Source of the DNA: Burkholderiales bacterium
Lineage (GTDB): Bacteria; Pseudomonadota; Gammaproteobacteria; Burkholderiales; UBA11063
Assembly: GCA_020697255.1 (NCBI GenBank)
Contig: JAJFBE010000002.1
Location: 346,812-410,811 of the forward strand
Direction: 5' to 3'
Length of the DNA stretch: 64,000 nt
Shown here: in pieces, positions 15,043 to 25,357 of the stretch
How the letters are laid out: each line of letters begins with the position of its first letter
Numbering within the stretch: the stretch's first letter is position 1
The notes under the pieces: model-generated
The model's input: the letters and a program-made list of their open reading frames with translations, nothing else
What the model was told of the DNA's origin: nothing
Databases searched by the model: none
Position numbers and translations under genes: made by a program

Positions 15043-16089
15043 TTACTTAATGCGATTGAAGTATAATCTATTATCTGATAAATAATCAAGTGCTGCACCA
15101 CAACCTTTAGCTACGCAAAGCAGAGGTTCATCAGCAACAATTACTTTAATTCCAGTCTCTTCATTAATTAGGATGTCTAACCCTCTTAGTAACGCTCCGC
15201 CACCAGTTAGGGTTATCCCACGATCAATCAAATCAGCAGATAATTCCGGTGCTGTATTTTCTAATGCATGGCGTATTGCAGCAATAATTTGCTCTAACGT
15301 GTCTTTTAGGCACTCACGAATCTCTGAAGATGTAATTGTTATTTCTTTGGGTAACCCCTGAAATGAATTACGTCCACGAATCAACATCTCACCTACATCG
15401 GTCGACTTATGTGCCGAACCAATTTGTTTTTTTATCGCCTCAGCTGTAGCATCACCAACTAATAAACCATGCTTATTCCGGATATAATTCCCAATTACTT
15501 CATCAATTTTATCCCCGGCTACCCGGATTGAATTGGCATAGGCTAACCCGCCTAAAGAAATTATACCTACTTCAGTTGTACCACCGCCAATATCAACTAC
15601 CATTGAAGCACTGGCCGACTCAACCGGCAAACCAGCACCTAATGCTGCAGCCATAGCTTCTTCAATTAGTTCAACTTTGCGCGCTCCGGCGGCAAGAGCA
15701 GAGTCTTTAATCGCACGACGCTCTACCTGGGTAGAACTACATGGTACACAAATCACGATTGTGGGCGGGACTGATAGTAACCGTTTTTGTGATCCAACCT
15801 TTTTGATAAAATACTTTATCATTTGCTCAGTAACAGTAAAATCAGCTATAACACCATCTTTCATAGGCCTAATTACCTCAATTTGTCCAGGCGTCTTACC
15901 CAACATGGTTTTAGCTTCATGGCCAACGGCTATAATCCTTTTACCTAAACCATTTTTATCCACGGCTAATGCCACCATTGAGGGCTCATCCAGAATAACC
16001 CCACGCCCTTTAGAATATACTAGAGTATTGGCTGTTCCCAGGTCAATCGCTAAATCTTTAGAAAAATAGTTAAATATTTTATGAAACAT
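15043..16089 (-). CDS. mreB: Rod shape-determining protein MreB
   Basis: The 348-residue actin-like ATPase starts with MFHKIFNYFSKDLAIDLGTANT, cut here for length, where the IDLGTANT is the phosphate-1 loop. Further landmarks are VCVPCSSTQVERRAIKDSA, MVVDIGGGTTEVGIISLGG and LTGGGALLRGLD. MreB filaments guide lateral wall synthesis at the inner membrane. AGGAT lies upstream of the ATG. A gap of 137 bp separates it from mreC, so mreC-mreD-mrdA-rodA may have its own promoter there. The tkt gene lies 7 bp upstream and shares the direction. Confidence 0.97.
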   Translation of the reverse strand: MFHKIFNYFSKDLAIDLGTANTLVYSKGRGVILDEPSMVALAVDKNGLGKRIIAVGHEAKTMLGKTPGQIEVIRPMKDGVIADFTVTEQMIKYFIKKVGSQKRLLSVPPTIVICVPCSSTQVERRAIKDSALAAGARKVELIEEAMAAALGAGLPVESASASMVVDIGGGTTEVGIISLGGLAYANSIRVAGDKIDEVIGNYIRNKHGLLVGDATAEAIKKQIGSAHKSTDVGEMLIRGRNSFQGLPKEITITSSEIRECLKDTLEQIIAAIRHALENTAPELSADLIDRGITLTGGGALLRGLDILINEETGIKVIVADEPLLCVAKGCGAALDYLSDNRLYFNRIK

Positions 16090-16096
16090 AATATTT

Positions 16097-18091
16097 TTAT
16101 CCTAGAAATTGGTTAATTCTCTCCAAAATTTTTTCTGGTGTAAAGCCAAAGTGGTTAAATAAATCTTTTGCCGGAGCTGATTCACCAAACCTATCCAGAC
16201 CAATTACAAGCCCATTTATGCCTACATATTTGTGCCATATATCGGTTACCCCAGCTTCGATAGCAATTATTTTAGCATTATTCGGAATAACCTGCTGTTT
16301 ATATGTTGCCTCCTGTTTATCAAAAACAGAGGTAGATGGCATTGAAACCAACTGAACTTGTTTGCCCGTAGCTACCAGGCTCTCAAATGCCCCTAAAGCC
16401 AATTCAACTTCAGAGCCAGTTGCAATAATAACTACTTCCGGTTTCTTACTATTACTGCGTAATATATAACCACCCTTGGCAATATTTGCCTGAGTTGTTT
16501 CATCCCGCTCAATAAATTTTAAATTTTGTCTGGAAAAAATTAGTGACGAAGGTGTTTTATCCTGACTCAAAGCATGTCCCCAGGCTACAAGCGTTTCAAG
16601 AGTATCACATGGCCGCCATACATGCATATTAGGAATAAGACGTAGTGTAGCAGTTTGTTCTACAGCTTGATGCGTTGGTCCATCTTCTCCAAGACCAATT
16701 GAATCATGCGTATACACAAATATAGGGGCAATTTTCATAAGGCTTGCCATCCTCAGAGCATTTCTGGCATATTCTGAAAACATTAAGAACGTACCGCCAA
16801 ATGGCTTGAGTCCGCCGTGTAGATATATACCATTTAATATCGCCGACATGCCAAATTCGCGTACACCATAACTAATATAATTGCCGGTAAAATTATTCTC
16901 TTCATTACTTATCTTTGCAGTACTCCAGCGGGTGAGGTTTGAGCCGGTCAAATCGGCAGATCCGCCACATAATTCGGGTAAATGTTTAGCAAAGAATTCT
17001 ATAGCGTTTTGAGAAGCTTTACGCGTAGCTATAGTTTCTTTTTTATCATTTACCAGCTTAATACCATCTTTTATAATCTGTGCAAAATTTTGTGGTAATT
17101 TATGTTGTATTCGGCGAATAAATTCTGCGGCCAACTCTGGGTGTTTATCTTTATAATCTGCAAAAAGCTTATTCCAGTTATCTTCTAATTCCTTACCAGA
17201 TTTTTTACAATCAGCGCCTTGATATATTTGTTCTGGTACATGAAATGCCTGATGTTCCCAATCCAGTTCCTTACGTACTAACTCAATTTCTGCCTCACCT
17301 AAAGGACTACCGTGTGATTCTTCAAGCCCAACTTTATTAGGAGAACCCTTGCCAATCTGGGTTTTACAAATTATTATACTTGGACGTTTTTGTTCGGCTT
17401 TAGCTTTTATTATTGCCTGGTCAATCTCAGAGCGGTCATGTCCGTTAATTGGTCCCACAACTTGCCAGTTATACGCTTCAAAACGTTTTGCTACATTTTC
17501 ACTAAACCAACCCTCCACTTCACCATCAATCGATATCCCGTTATCATCATACAATACTATCAGTTTATCTAAACCCATGGTACCGGCTAATGAGCATACC
17601 TCATGTGAGATACCTTCCATAAGACAACCATCACCAACAAATACGTAGGTGTAGTGATCTACAATATCTAACCCCGGCCTGTTAAATTCTTGGGCCAACA
17701 TTTTTTCGGCAATTGCCATCCCGACTGCATTAGCTAAGCCTTGGCCAAGCGGCCCGGTAGTTGTCTCTACACCATCGGTATAGCCATACTCTGGATGGCC
17801 CGGAGTTTTGGAACCTAGTTGCCTAAAATTTTTAAGATCATCAATTGTTACATCATAACCTGTAAGATGCAACAATGAATATAACAGCATAGAACCATGC
17901 CCGTTACTCAGTATAAAGCGGTCACGGTTAGTAAACTTAGGATTATTTGGATTATGCTGTAAATGTTTTAGCCATAAAACACTTCCAATTTCAGCCATTC
18001 CCATGGGCATGCCCGGGTGGCCTGATTTGGCTTTTTCAACAGCATCTGCAGATAATATACGAATAGCATCAGAAAAACGACAATTAGACAT
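16097..18091 (-). CDS. tkt: Transketolase
   Basis: The start at 18091 gives 664 residues beginning [20 protein letters not shown], the usual transketolase N-terminus; a TTG 30 nt upstream would add ten residues with no support. Thiamine diphosphate binding is shown by [24 protein letters not shown] and [12 protein letters not shown], and the pyrimidine domain by [21 protein letters not shown] residues (here [18 protein letters not shown]). The C-terminal domain is complete. The enzyme moves two-carbon units between sugar phosphates in the pentose phosphate pathway. It is directly upstream of mreB. Confidence 0.96.
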   Translation of the reverse strand: MSNCRFSDAIRILSADAVEKAKSGHPGMPMGMAEIGSVLWLKHLQHNPNNPKFTNRDRFILSNGHGSMLLYSLLHLTGYDVTIDDLKNFRQLGSKTPGHPEYGYTDGVETTTGPLGQGLANAVGMAIAEKMLAQEFNRPGLDIVDHYTYVFVGDGCLMEGISHEVCSLAGTMGLDKLIVLYDDNGISIDGEVEGWFSENVAKRFEAYNWQVVGPINGHDRSEIDQAIIKAKAEQKRPSIIICKTQIGKGSPNKVGLEESHGSPLGEAEIELVRKELDWEHQAFHVPEQIYQGADCKKSGKELEDNWNKLFADYKDKHPELAAEFIRRIQHKLPQNFAQIIKDGIKLVNDKKETIATRKASQNAIEFFAKHLPELCGGSADLTGSNLTRWSTAKISNEENNFTGNYISYGVREFGMSAILNGIYLHGGLKPFGGTFLMFSEYARNALRMASLMKIAPIFVYTHDSIGLGEDGPTHQAVEQTATLRLIPNMHVWRPCDTLETLVAWGHALSQDKTPSSLIFSRQNLKFIERDETTQANIAKGGYILRSNSKKPEVVIIATGSEVELALGAFESLVATGKQVQLVSMPSTSVFDKQEATYKQQVIPNNAKIIAIEAGVTDIWHKYVGINGLVIGLDRFGESAPAKDLFNHFGFTPEKILERINQFLG

Positions 18092-18295
18092 AGATATACT
18101 CGCTTTAAGTAAGGATAACAAATAGCTGGTATTTTAACATATATAAGCTCCATATTGTTTAAATGGATCCTAAAAATAGCGCACCGGAAATTCCGTATTG
18201 TGATTTATACTCCATTAATGCTATACTCCTCACTATTGTTTGCCTGACATTATAAGGCAGATGTTAATTTAAATTATTTAATAAAGAGGCGTATT

Positions 18296-18901
18296 ATGAA
18301 TAAAATTAAACCTTTTCTCTTATTATCATTATTTGGGAGTGCTATAAATTTTTTTGCTGTTTCTGAAGAAATAGCACGTTGTCAGGATAAACCAGATGAA
18401 GAATATGTATGCCGTGAAGGTAATGTTTCCCAAGGTTCTGATCAAGGAAGTGTAACGACGGCCTACCTCTGGCTGCGAAGGGATTATGTAGAAGCTGGCA
18501 TGTTCATTTGGAAAAGTCAGCCTTCAAATCTCTGTGATCAAGATACCATAATGTATTTAGATTTCAAAAGGTCACCTTCAATGCAGGTAGTAAATAATAA
18601 TTTAAACACCACTTGCAATTACAAAATTTTATTCAGTGCGAAAACCACCACCAAGGCATTTTGTAAAAATAAACGCGAGACAAAATATGTATGTCGCGGA
18701 TTTAAAGGTTCCTTATATTGGATGCCTGAAGCAACATTCAGCAATTTCACTTTTCAACCAACTTATGCTTCACAGCGTTGTAATGAAAAGTCCATAATGT
18801 ATCTTGATTACAAGAGGACTATAGCAGGTCAGGCAGTAAATAACGATTTAGAAACCACTTGTAAAAACGAAGGCAGCTATGATTACGAAGATAAAGAATA
18901 A
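18296..18901 (+). CDS. Secreted protein with two tandem four-Cys domains
   Basis: The 201-residue product has a signal peptide of about 24 residues. The rest is two copies of one domain. Copy 1 has Cys at 29, 39, 80 and 107; copy 2 has Cys at 123, 133, 162 and 189. The first and last spacings, 10 and 27 residues, are identical. Shared motifs are YVCR, IMYLD(F/Y)KR and VNN-L-TTC. Copy 1 carries 12 extra residues in the middle. Each domain should form two disulfide bonds outside the cytosol. I do not recognise the family. An AATAACTT-ACTT-AAGTTATT hairpin overlaps the stop codon and may separate it from the convergent alr. Confidence 0.7.
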   Translation: MNKIKPFLLLSLFGSAINFFAVSEEIARCQDKPDEEYVCREGNVSQGSDQGSVTTAYLWLRRDYVEAGMFIWKSQPSNLCDQDTIMYLDFKRSPSMQVVNNNLNTTCNYKILFSAKTTTKAFCKNKRETKYVCRGFKGSLYWMPEATFSNFTFQPTYASQRCNEKSIMYLDYKRTIAGQAVNNDLETTCKNEGSYDYEDKE

Positions 18902-18932
18902 CTTACTTAAGTTATTAACCTGAATCTGGGCG

Positions 18933-20072
18933 CTAAACATAAATACGTGGGAGGCGCTCGTTGAACCCACAGAGAATTTCGTAGGTAATTGTTTGACATT
19001 TGTTGGCAACACTGGTTAAAGTAATTTCATATGCGCCTTGCCGGCCAATTAAAACCACCTCATCACCAATGTAGGCTTCCCCATCAGGACCGATATCAAC
19101 CATAAATATATCCATACAAATAGTACCAGATACGGTATATTTATGACCGTGAATTAGTACCTCACCACAATTGGACAATGCGCGCCGATAACCATCACCA
19201 TAACCTAAAGGTACAGTTACAATCCGGGTTTGCCTATTTGTAACATATTGCTGGTTATAACTAATTGCGGAACCTTTTGCCACTACTTTAAAGTAAATAA
19301 TCTGTGACTTTAGACTGAAACATGGTTGTACCGTTTTTAATACATCGTCTACGGCATTATTTCCAGGCAGGTAGCCATAACTAAAAATCCCAGGGCGTAC
19401 CATATCCAGGTAAGACTCGGGATAGTAACAAACCCCGCCCGAATTAGCAAGGTGGCAGATAACCTCCGGGTTTGTTTCCTTCACAAAAGCTACAATTTCA
19501 TTAAACTCTTTTATCTGTTTATAGGTAAATTCATTACCCGGAATATCACTACTAGCCAGATGTGAGTATACTCCAACTAATTTCATACAATCCGAATTAA
19601 GAATAAAGTCTATTAATACATGGACATTTTCAGATCTAACTCCGACCCGGTTCATTCCCGTATCAATTTTTATATGCACTTTGCAAGACAACTTTAATTT
19701 TTGGCAGACATCCATTACCATGCGGGCTTTTAACAGGGAGGAAATTGTTATTTCAAGATTATGAATAATCAGATCATATATCTGTTCCTGGCTAAAGGCG
19801 CCAAAAACTAAAATTGGTTTTTTTATCCCATTTTGACGTAAGGTAATTCCTTCATCAAGGCAGGCAACAGCTAGATAATCAACATATTCCTCAGCTATTT
19901 GTGCAATCTTGACTAAGCCATGCCCATAGGCATTAGCCTTAACCGGCAAACAAAACTTTACTTTATTTAATCGATTTGAAGCCACAGGTGGATTACGGTT
20001 AACCCAGCTGGAGATAGCTTGCAGATTTCTAATAAACTGTGATTTATCTATTATGATACTGGCATTATGCAT
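18933..20072 (-). CDS. alr: Alanine racemase
   Basis: The 379-residue protein carries the pyridoxal phosphate lysine in VKANAYGHG near the N-terminus and the catalytic tyrosine and C-terminal barrel motifs (VPLGYGDGYRRALSN, VSGTICMDIFMVD). HIKIDTGMNRVGVR marks the phosphate-binding part of the TIM barrel. It makes D-alanine for peptidoglycan in the cytosol. The start is 2 nt after the gltX stop, so it is co-transcribed with gltX and the acyl-CoA synthetase. It is complete. Confidence 0.96.
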   Translation of the reverse strand: MHNASIIIDKSQFIRNLQAISSWVNRNPPVASNRLNKVKFCLPVKANAYGHGLVKIAQIAEEYVDYLAVACLDEGITLRQNGIKKPILVFGAFSQEQIYDLIIHNLEITISSLLKARMVMDVCQKLKLSCKVHIKIDTGMNRVGVRSENVHVLIDFILNSDCMKLVGVYSHLASSDIPGNEFTYKQIKEFNEIVAFVKETNPEVICHLANSGGVCYYPESYLDMVRPGIFSYGYLPGNNAVDDVLKTVQPCFSLKSQIIYFKVVAKGSAISYNQQYVTNRQTRIVTVPLGYGDGYRRALSNCGEVLIHGHKYTVSGTICMDIFMVDIGPDGEAYIGDEVVLIGRQGAYEITLTSVANKCQTITYEILCGFNERLPRIYV

Positions 20073-20074
20073 GT

Positions 20075-21445
20075 TTATGCCCTAAGGCGATTAAGGGTTA
20101 CCTGCTTACCAAGTAAAAATATTATGGCATCAAATGAAGGAGTTTGTGTGGTGCCACATAACTTTAAGCGTAATGGCATGCCTAATTGCGGCATCTTGAT
20201 TCCATAATTAACACAAAAATTTTTAACCAGCTGTTTTATATTGTCAAGTGTCCAATCCCTTAAACTTTCAATATCATTGGCAAAACTAGTTAATAAGGCC
20301 AAAGCCTCATTAGTTAAATGTTTAGCTATATCCTCACTATTGGGACTTAGCGGGTTATAAAAATACGCGATTTCATCTGCCATAGTATTTAAGTTATCTA
20401 CGCGCGGTTTTAATAGTTCAATAATTGCTACTAAATCAAGCTTATCATCATATGCAATTTGCTTATGATTTAATATCTCTTTTATCGGACCAAGTAATGC
20501 CCCGCTATCTGTTCGTTTTATGTGCTCTGCATTTACCCAATATAATTTTTTCATATCAAAACGTGCTGGTGAAACAGAAATATTATCCAGATCAAACCAT
20601 TCTAAAAATTGCTTAATATCAAATATTTCATCATCTCCATGCCCCCAACAAAGTCTTGCCAGATAATTTAGCAATGCTTCAGGTAGTACCCCCATATCCT
20701 TATATTGCATAACACTCACTGCATCAAGGCGTTTAGACATTTTTTGTCCATCATCGCGTAAAATCATCGGCGCATGAGCATAAAGTGGGATAGCAGCACC
20801 TAAAGCAGATAAAATATTTATTTGCCGGGGTGTATTATTTATATGATCATCTCCTCTTATTACATGCGTAATTTGCATATCCAAATCATCAACTACTACA
20901 CAAAAGTTATATGTGGGTGTTCCATCACTTCTGGCAATAATTAAATCATCAAGCTCTGCATTACCAATTTCAATCCGACCTTTCACCAAATCATTCCATA
21001 TCACACTTCCACTTTCCGGATTTTTAAAGCGCACCACAGGCTTGACATCATCGTGGACCTTTGGATTATGCAAACAACGCCTGTCATATTTTGGTTTTAA
21101 CCCTTTGGCTTTTTGCTCTTCACGCATTATATCCAGCTCTTCTTTAGAGCAATAGCAATGATAAGCTTTGTCTTCTTTTAATAATTGCCCTATAACTTCT
21201 ATATAACGATCCATACGTTTAGTCTGGTAAAACGGCCCTTCGTCACAATGCAGGCCTAACCAATCCATCGCATGAATAATACTATCAACTGACTCCTGGG
21301 TAGAGCGCTCTATATCAGTATCCTCAATACGTAAGATAAACCTGCCGTTATGTTTTTTGGCATAAGCATAAGAAAATAGCGCTGTTCTGGCCCCGCCAAT
21401 ATGTAAATATCCGGTAGGGGATGGAGCGAATCTGGTTCTAATCAT
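20075..21445 (-). CDS. gltX: Glutamate-tRNA ligase
   Basis: The 456-residue class I synthetase starts MIRTRFAPSPTGYLHIGGAR, with the HIGH-type motif as HIGG. The second catalytic motif is KMSKR at about residue 240, and RFILRIEDTDIERS and the YNFCVVVDD segment are typical. The C-terminal anticodon-binding domain is somewhat short but continuous. It charges tRNA-Glu. Its start overlaps the acyl-CoA synthetase stop by 4 nt (ATGA), and alr follows 2 nt after, forming a tight three-gene operon. Confidence 0.95.
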   Translation of the reverse strand: MIRTRFAPSPTGYLHIGGARTALFSYAYAKKHNGRFILRIEDTDIERSTQESVDSIIHAMDWLGLHCDEGPFYQTKRMDRYIEVIGQLLKEDKAYHCYCSKEELDIMREEQKAKGLKPKYDRRCLHNPKVHDDVKPVVRFKNPESGSVIWNDLVKGRIEIGNAELDDLIIARSDGTPTYNFCVVVDDLDMQITHVIRGDDHINNTPRQINILSALGAAIPLYAHAPMILRDDGQKMSKRLDAVSVMQYKDMGVLPEALLNYLARLCWGHGDDEIFDIKQFLEWFDLDNISVSPARFDMKKLYWVNAEHIKRTDSGALLGPIKEILNHKQIAYDDKLDLVAIIELLKPRVDNLNTMADEIAYFYNPLSPNSEDIAKHLTNEALALLTSFANDIESLRDWTLDNIKQLVKNFCVNYGIKMPQLGMPLRLKLCGTTQTPSFDAIIFLLGKQVTLNRLRA

Positions 21446-23025
21446 GTAGTTTGTCTTTCTTGTCTAACTTGGTCGCGTAGTTCCCGTTTTAAAATTTTGC
21501 CAGTTGCGTTACGTGGTAATTTTTCAACAAACAATACTTTACGCGGCTGTTTAAATGTAGCAAGATTTGGCTTTAAGAAATCTTTAATTTCAGCCTCAGT
21601 TGCAGTTTCTTTTTCCTTCAATTCAACGTAAGCAATAGGAACTTCATTGTTATCTTTATCATTTATTCCAATTACTGCACAAGCATTTACTTTACTATGG
21701 GTATATAAAATTTCCTCAATTTCACGCGGATAAATATTCATTCCTTTGTGGATAATCAAATCTTTCTTCCGATCAATAATAAATATATAACCATCTTTAT
21801 CCAAATACCCAATATCACCGGTTTTAAACCAGCCATCAATAATCGTTTCGGCAGTTTCATGTGGCCGGTTATAATATCCCTTCATTACATTATCACCTTT
21901 AACACAAATCTCTCCGGATTCTCCAATAGGTAAACTATTCATATCATCATCAACAATTTTTATCTGATAGTTAAAAAGCGGTCGCCCTACCGAACCAAAC
22001 CGGTTTTCGTCAACTGAATTGCATGATACTATTGGTGAACATTCGGTAATACCATAACCTTGCAAAAGCTTACCCTTTCTGAAAGATTTATTAAATCTCT
22101 TTTGTACTTCATCAGAAATCGGAGCTGCTCCGGATATAAAACCTTTGACATTATGAAACCAGTGAAAATACCAAGGTAATTTTGCCTTAGCCATAGCACT
22201 GTAGACATCAGGCACTCCGGTAAAATATTTACAGCGGCTAAAGAGCAATGTTTTTAATAGTTTTTTAAAGTCTTTTATTCCACTAAGACTACGTATAACA
22301 ATTACCTCGCTATTAGTATATATCGGAACCATGATAGTAGCTGTAAAAGTAAACGCATGAAACATAGGCAGATAGCAAATTAGCTTTAACTGCCCCTTCT
22401 TGGCCTTCATTAACCTGATACCACCTTCTATATTAGAAAAAATATTCCTAAAACTAAGCATTGCCCCTTTTGGTTTGCCGGTTGTACCACTGGTATAGAA
22501 AATAAAGCCGGTATCATCTAATTTGGATGGAAATGGCATATTGTCATTCGCGCATGCCATGTCATTCCCATGAAAAATAGTATCATATGCTATATTTTTT
22601 TCATTCTCAAACGGAGGAGTACCATCAACCCATACTATTTGCCTAACATCGGTTTTTTTCATTAAGCTTTGGGTTTCTTTAGCATATTTCGCGCTAGAAA
22701 ATAATAATTTTGACTGAGAATCATTGAGAATATAAGCGATTTCATCTTCTTTTAGAAAATTATTTATAAAAACAACTACTGCCCCGATTTTGCTAATAGC
22801 AAAAACATTAATAATATACTGCCATGAGTTGGACATAAAAATCGCAACTTTGTCATCTGGTTTTATCTCCAAATGATTTTTTAAATATTCGGCAACCTGG
22901 TCAACGTACTTTTTAAATTCACTATTACTAAGCTTTAGATCATCTTCTCGAATAATAGTTTTACCCGGTGATTTTTTTGCATGTGCAACTACTATATCAT
23001 ATAAATTGTTGAAAGGGTACTCCAC
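21442..23025 (-). CDS. Acyl-CoA synthetase (AMP-forming)
   Basis: The 527-residue enzyme has the P-loop-like motif FYTSGTTGKPKGAMLS, the adenylate motif GYGITECSPIVS, the hinge DGWFKTGDIGYLDKDGY and the C-terminal lysine in LPRNATGKILKREL. This is the ANL superfamily, and the residues around YGITEC and the hydrophobic pocket suggest a long-chain fatty acid ligase (FadD-like), which would activate fatty acids as CoA esters at the inner membrane. The exact chain length cannot be told. It overlaps gltX by 4 nt and leads the operon. Confidence 0.9.
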   Translation of the reverse strand: MEYPFNNLYDIVVAHAKKSPGKTIIREDDLKLSNSEFKKYVDQVAEYLKNHLEIKPDDKVAIFMSNSWQYIINVFAISKIGAVVVFINNFLKEDEIAYILNDSQSKLLFSSAKYAKETQSLMKKTDVRQIVWVDGTPPFENEKNIAYDTIFHGNDMACANDNMPFPSKLDDTGFIFYTSGTTGKPKGAMLSFRNIFSNIEGGIRLMKAKKGQLKLICYLPMFHAFTFTATIMVPIYTNSEVIVIRSLSGIKDFKKLLKTLLFSRCKYFTGVPDVYSAMAKAKLPWYFHWFHNVKGFISGAAPISDEVQKRFNKSFRKGKLLQGYGITECSPIVSCNSVDENRFGSVGRPLFNYQIKIVDDDMNSLPIGESGEICVKGDNVMKGYYNRPHETAETIIDGWFKTGDIGYLDKDGYIFIIDRKKDLIIHKGMNIYPREIEEILYTHSKVNACAVIGINDKDNNEVPIAYVELKEKETATEAEIKDFLKPNLATFKQPRKVLFVEKLPRNATGKILKRELRDQVRQERQTT

Positions 23026-23135
23026 TATTTAACTCCCTATATTTTCAAAATGCAGTAATTTTACCAAATAAATCCGTCGTGTGGTAGAATATAACACTAT
23101 AAAATAAAATTGCTTTTACAAGAAATGGTGTTTTT

Positions 23136-25307
23136 GTGCAATCATTATCCGAATTAAATAACCCACAGCTAAATGCTGTTACTCATATCGATGGTTCAAT
23201 GTTAGTTATTGCCGGTGCCGGGTCTGGTAAAACAAAAGTCTTAACAACCCGCATTGCTTGGTTAGTAAAAAACAACTATGTTGCCCCCAGTGAAATACTC
23301 GCGGTTACCTTTACCAATAAAGCAGCTAAAGAAATGTCGGGGCGTATTGCCAATTTACTGGAAATTGATACACGCGGATTATGGATCGGGACTTTTCATT
23401 CGGTATCGCTAAAAATTTTATCAAAACACCATATATCAGCCGGGCTACCTGCTTATTTTCAGATATTAGATGCCAATGACCAGTTAGCATTGCTCAAACG
23501 TTTGATTAAGGCGGCTAATTTAGATGAAAACAATTATAACCCTAAAGAATTACAAAAATTTATAAACAATCATAAAGAAAATGGCCAACGTGCAGCCAGC
23601 CTTAATGCACAAAATTTTCGTGAGCAAAATTGGGTCGAATTATATCGTAATTATGAACTGACATGTGCTCGGGATAACTTAGTAGATTTCACTGAATTAT
23701 TATTACGTAGCTACGAAATGCTTAACAGTAATAAAGATATTCTAAAAATATATCAATCACAATTTAAACACATACTGGTTGATGAATTTCAAGATACCAA
23801 TCAACTACAATATCGTTGGTTAAAACTACTTGCTGGTAGCAAAACCCAAATGTTTGCTGTAGGGGATGATGATCAATCCATATATTCATTCCGTGGTGCT
23901 AAAGTTAGCAATATGCAGGCTTTTTTAAAAGATTACTCTGTTAAGGCGCCCATTTGCCTAGAGCAAAATTATCGTTCAACATCCTCTATTTTATCTGCTG
24001 CAAATGCTATTATCAGTAATAATAATAGTCGGATTGGTAAAAAATTATGGACTGATAAAGCTGGCGGGGAATTAATACGCTGGTACGAAGGCTATACCGA
24101 AGAAGACGAAGCGTATTTTGTTTTGGATGAAATTAAAGCCCTCGAACGAAACGGTATGCATTTGAGCAATATAGCAATTTTATATCGTTCTAATGCTCAG
24201 TCACGGGTTTTTGAGCAATTATTTTATAGTCATGGTATGGCTTATCGGGTATATGGCGGATTACGCTTTTTTGACCGGCAGGAAGTTAAACATATACTAT
24301 GCTATCTACGCCTTATCCTAAATCCGCATGATAACGATGCATTTCTACGTGTAGTTAACTTTCCGGCTCGTGGCATTGGTATGCGTAGTATTGAAAACTT
24401 ACAAGCTATTGCAGCTGATAATAATTTGTCATTATATGATGCATCTGCCCTATTAGAAGGTAAAACTCGTGTAAGCGTTGGTAAATTTATTACCCTGATT
24501 AATGAATTGCGCGAGCAGGTGAATGATATGTCAATTGCAGAGACGATAACCCATGTAATAAATAATAGTGGAATTGCCGAGCATTATAACGAAGATAAAA
24601 AAGGCGGCATTGAACGTCTGGAAAACTTGAATGAACTGGTAAATTCGGTTTCCGGTCATAAAACCGATGAAAACTTGTTAACTTTAGCTGATTTTCTATC
24701 TTATGCCGTTCTCGAGTCGGGTGACAGACAAGCACAAAACCAGGAAAATGCTGTGCAATTAATGACTGTTCATGCCGCTAAAGGACTTGAATTTAAAGTG
24801 GTTTTTGTAGTTGGGCTTGAAGATGGCTTGTTCCCTCACGAAAATTCTTTACATACTGAACAAAATCTTGAAGAAGAGCGTCGCTTGATCTATGTGGCAA
24901 TTACACGCGCCAAAGAACAGTTATATATGTTAAGAGCGTGTAGCCGGCTTATGTGGGGTAAACGCCAGGTTGCGCCCATTTCCCGTTTTGTAAATGAGAT
25001 CCCAAGTGAATTAATCAGGAATATTTCTTGTATCAGTAAAATCGGGCAATCTGAAATAATGCAGGTTAATGCTGAAGACTGCTATAGTATAATAGATAAC
25101 CCTGAAACAAAAACCTCACGTGCATACGTAGCTGACAAAGACTTTAGTATAAAAATTGGTGACATGGTAAAACATATCAAATTTGGCAATGGTAAAGTAA
25201 TGCGTCTAAATACAAGTGGTCAAAAGGTTACCGCCGAAATATTTTTTATCGGCCTGGGCAAAAAAACTCTAGATTTAAACGTTGCTAAATTAGAACATGT
25301 CGTATAA
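23136..25307 (+). CDS. uvrD: DNA helicase UvrD (superfamily 1A)
   Basis: The GTG start gives 723 residues. Helicase motifs are all visible: LNAVTH Q-motif region, AGAGSGKTKVL (Walker A), LVDEFQDTN (motif II), GDDDQSIYSFRGA (motif III), LEQNYRS (IV), MTVHAAKGLEFKVVF (V) and EERRLIYVAITRAK (VI). The C-terminus has the Tudor-like VKHIKFGNGKVMRL segment found in UvrD/PcrA. It unwinds DNA 3' to 5' in excision and mismatch repair. A TGGTAGAAT extended -10 at 23082-23090 is a possible promoter. It is divergent from the acyl-CoA synthetase operon. Confidence 0.94.
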   Translation: MQSLSELNNPQLNAVTHIDGSMLVIAGAGSGKTKVLTTRIAWLVKNNYVAPSEILAVTFTNKAAKEMSGRIANLLEIDTRGLWIGTFHSVSLKILSKHHISAGLPAYFQILDANDQLALLKRLIKAANLDENNYNPKELQKFINNHKENGQRAASLNAQNFREQNWVELYRNYELTCARDNLVDFTELLLRSYEMLNSNKDILKIYQSQFKHILVDEFQDTNQLQYRWLKLLAGSKTQMFAVGDDDQSIYSFRGAKVSNMQAFLKDYSVKAPICLEQNYRSTSSILSAANAIISNNNSRIGKKLWTDKAGGELIRWYEGYTEEDEAYFVLDEIKALERNGMHLSNIAILYRSNAQSRVFEQLFYSHGMAYRVYGGLRFFDRQEVKHILCYLRLILNPHDNDAFLRVVNFPARGIGMRSIENLQAIAADNNLSLYDASALLEGKTRVSVGKFITLINELREQVNDMSIAETITHVINNSGIAEHYNEDKKGGIERLENLNELVNSVSGHKTDENLLTLADFLSYAVLESGDRQAQNQENAVQLMTVHAAKGLEFKVVFVVGLEDGLFPHENSLHTEQNLEEERRLIYVAITRAKEQLYMLRACSRLMWGKRQVAPISRFVNEIPSELIRNISCISKIGQSEIMQVNAEDCYSIIDNPETKTSRAYVADKDFSIKIGDMVKHIKFGNGKVMRLNTSGQKVTAEIFFIGLGKKTLDLNVAKLEHVV

Positions 25308-25317
25308 TTTAGGCATG

Positions 25318-25343
25318 TCATTCCCGGTTACAACCGGGTATCC
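25318..25343. repeat. GTCATTCCCG dispersed repeat, copy B
   Basis: The palindrome gtcattcccggtt-ac-aaccgggtatcca lies 10 bp after the uvrD stop, between convergent genes. The 7-bp cccggtt/aaccggg stem could end transcription weakly, although no T-run follows. It matches copies at 3242, 26671 and 44421. Confidence 0.6.
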
Positions 25344-25357
25344 ATATGCTTCTGTAA

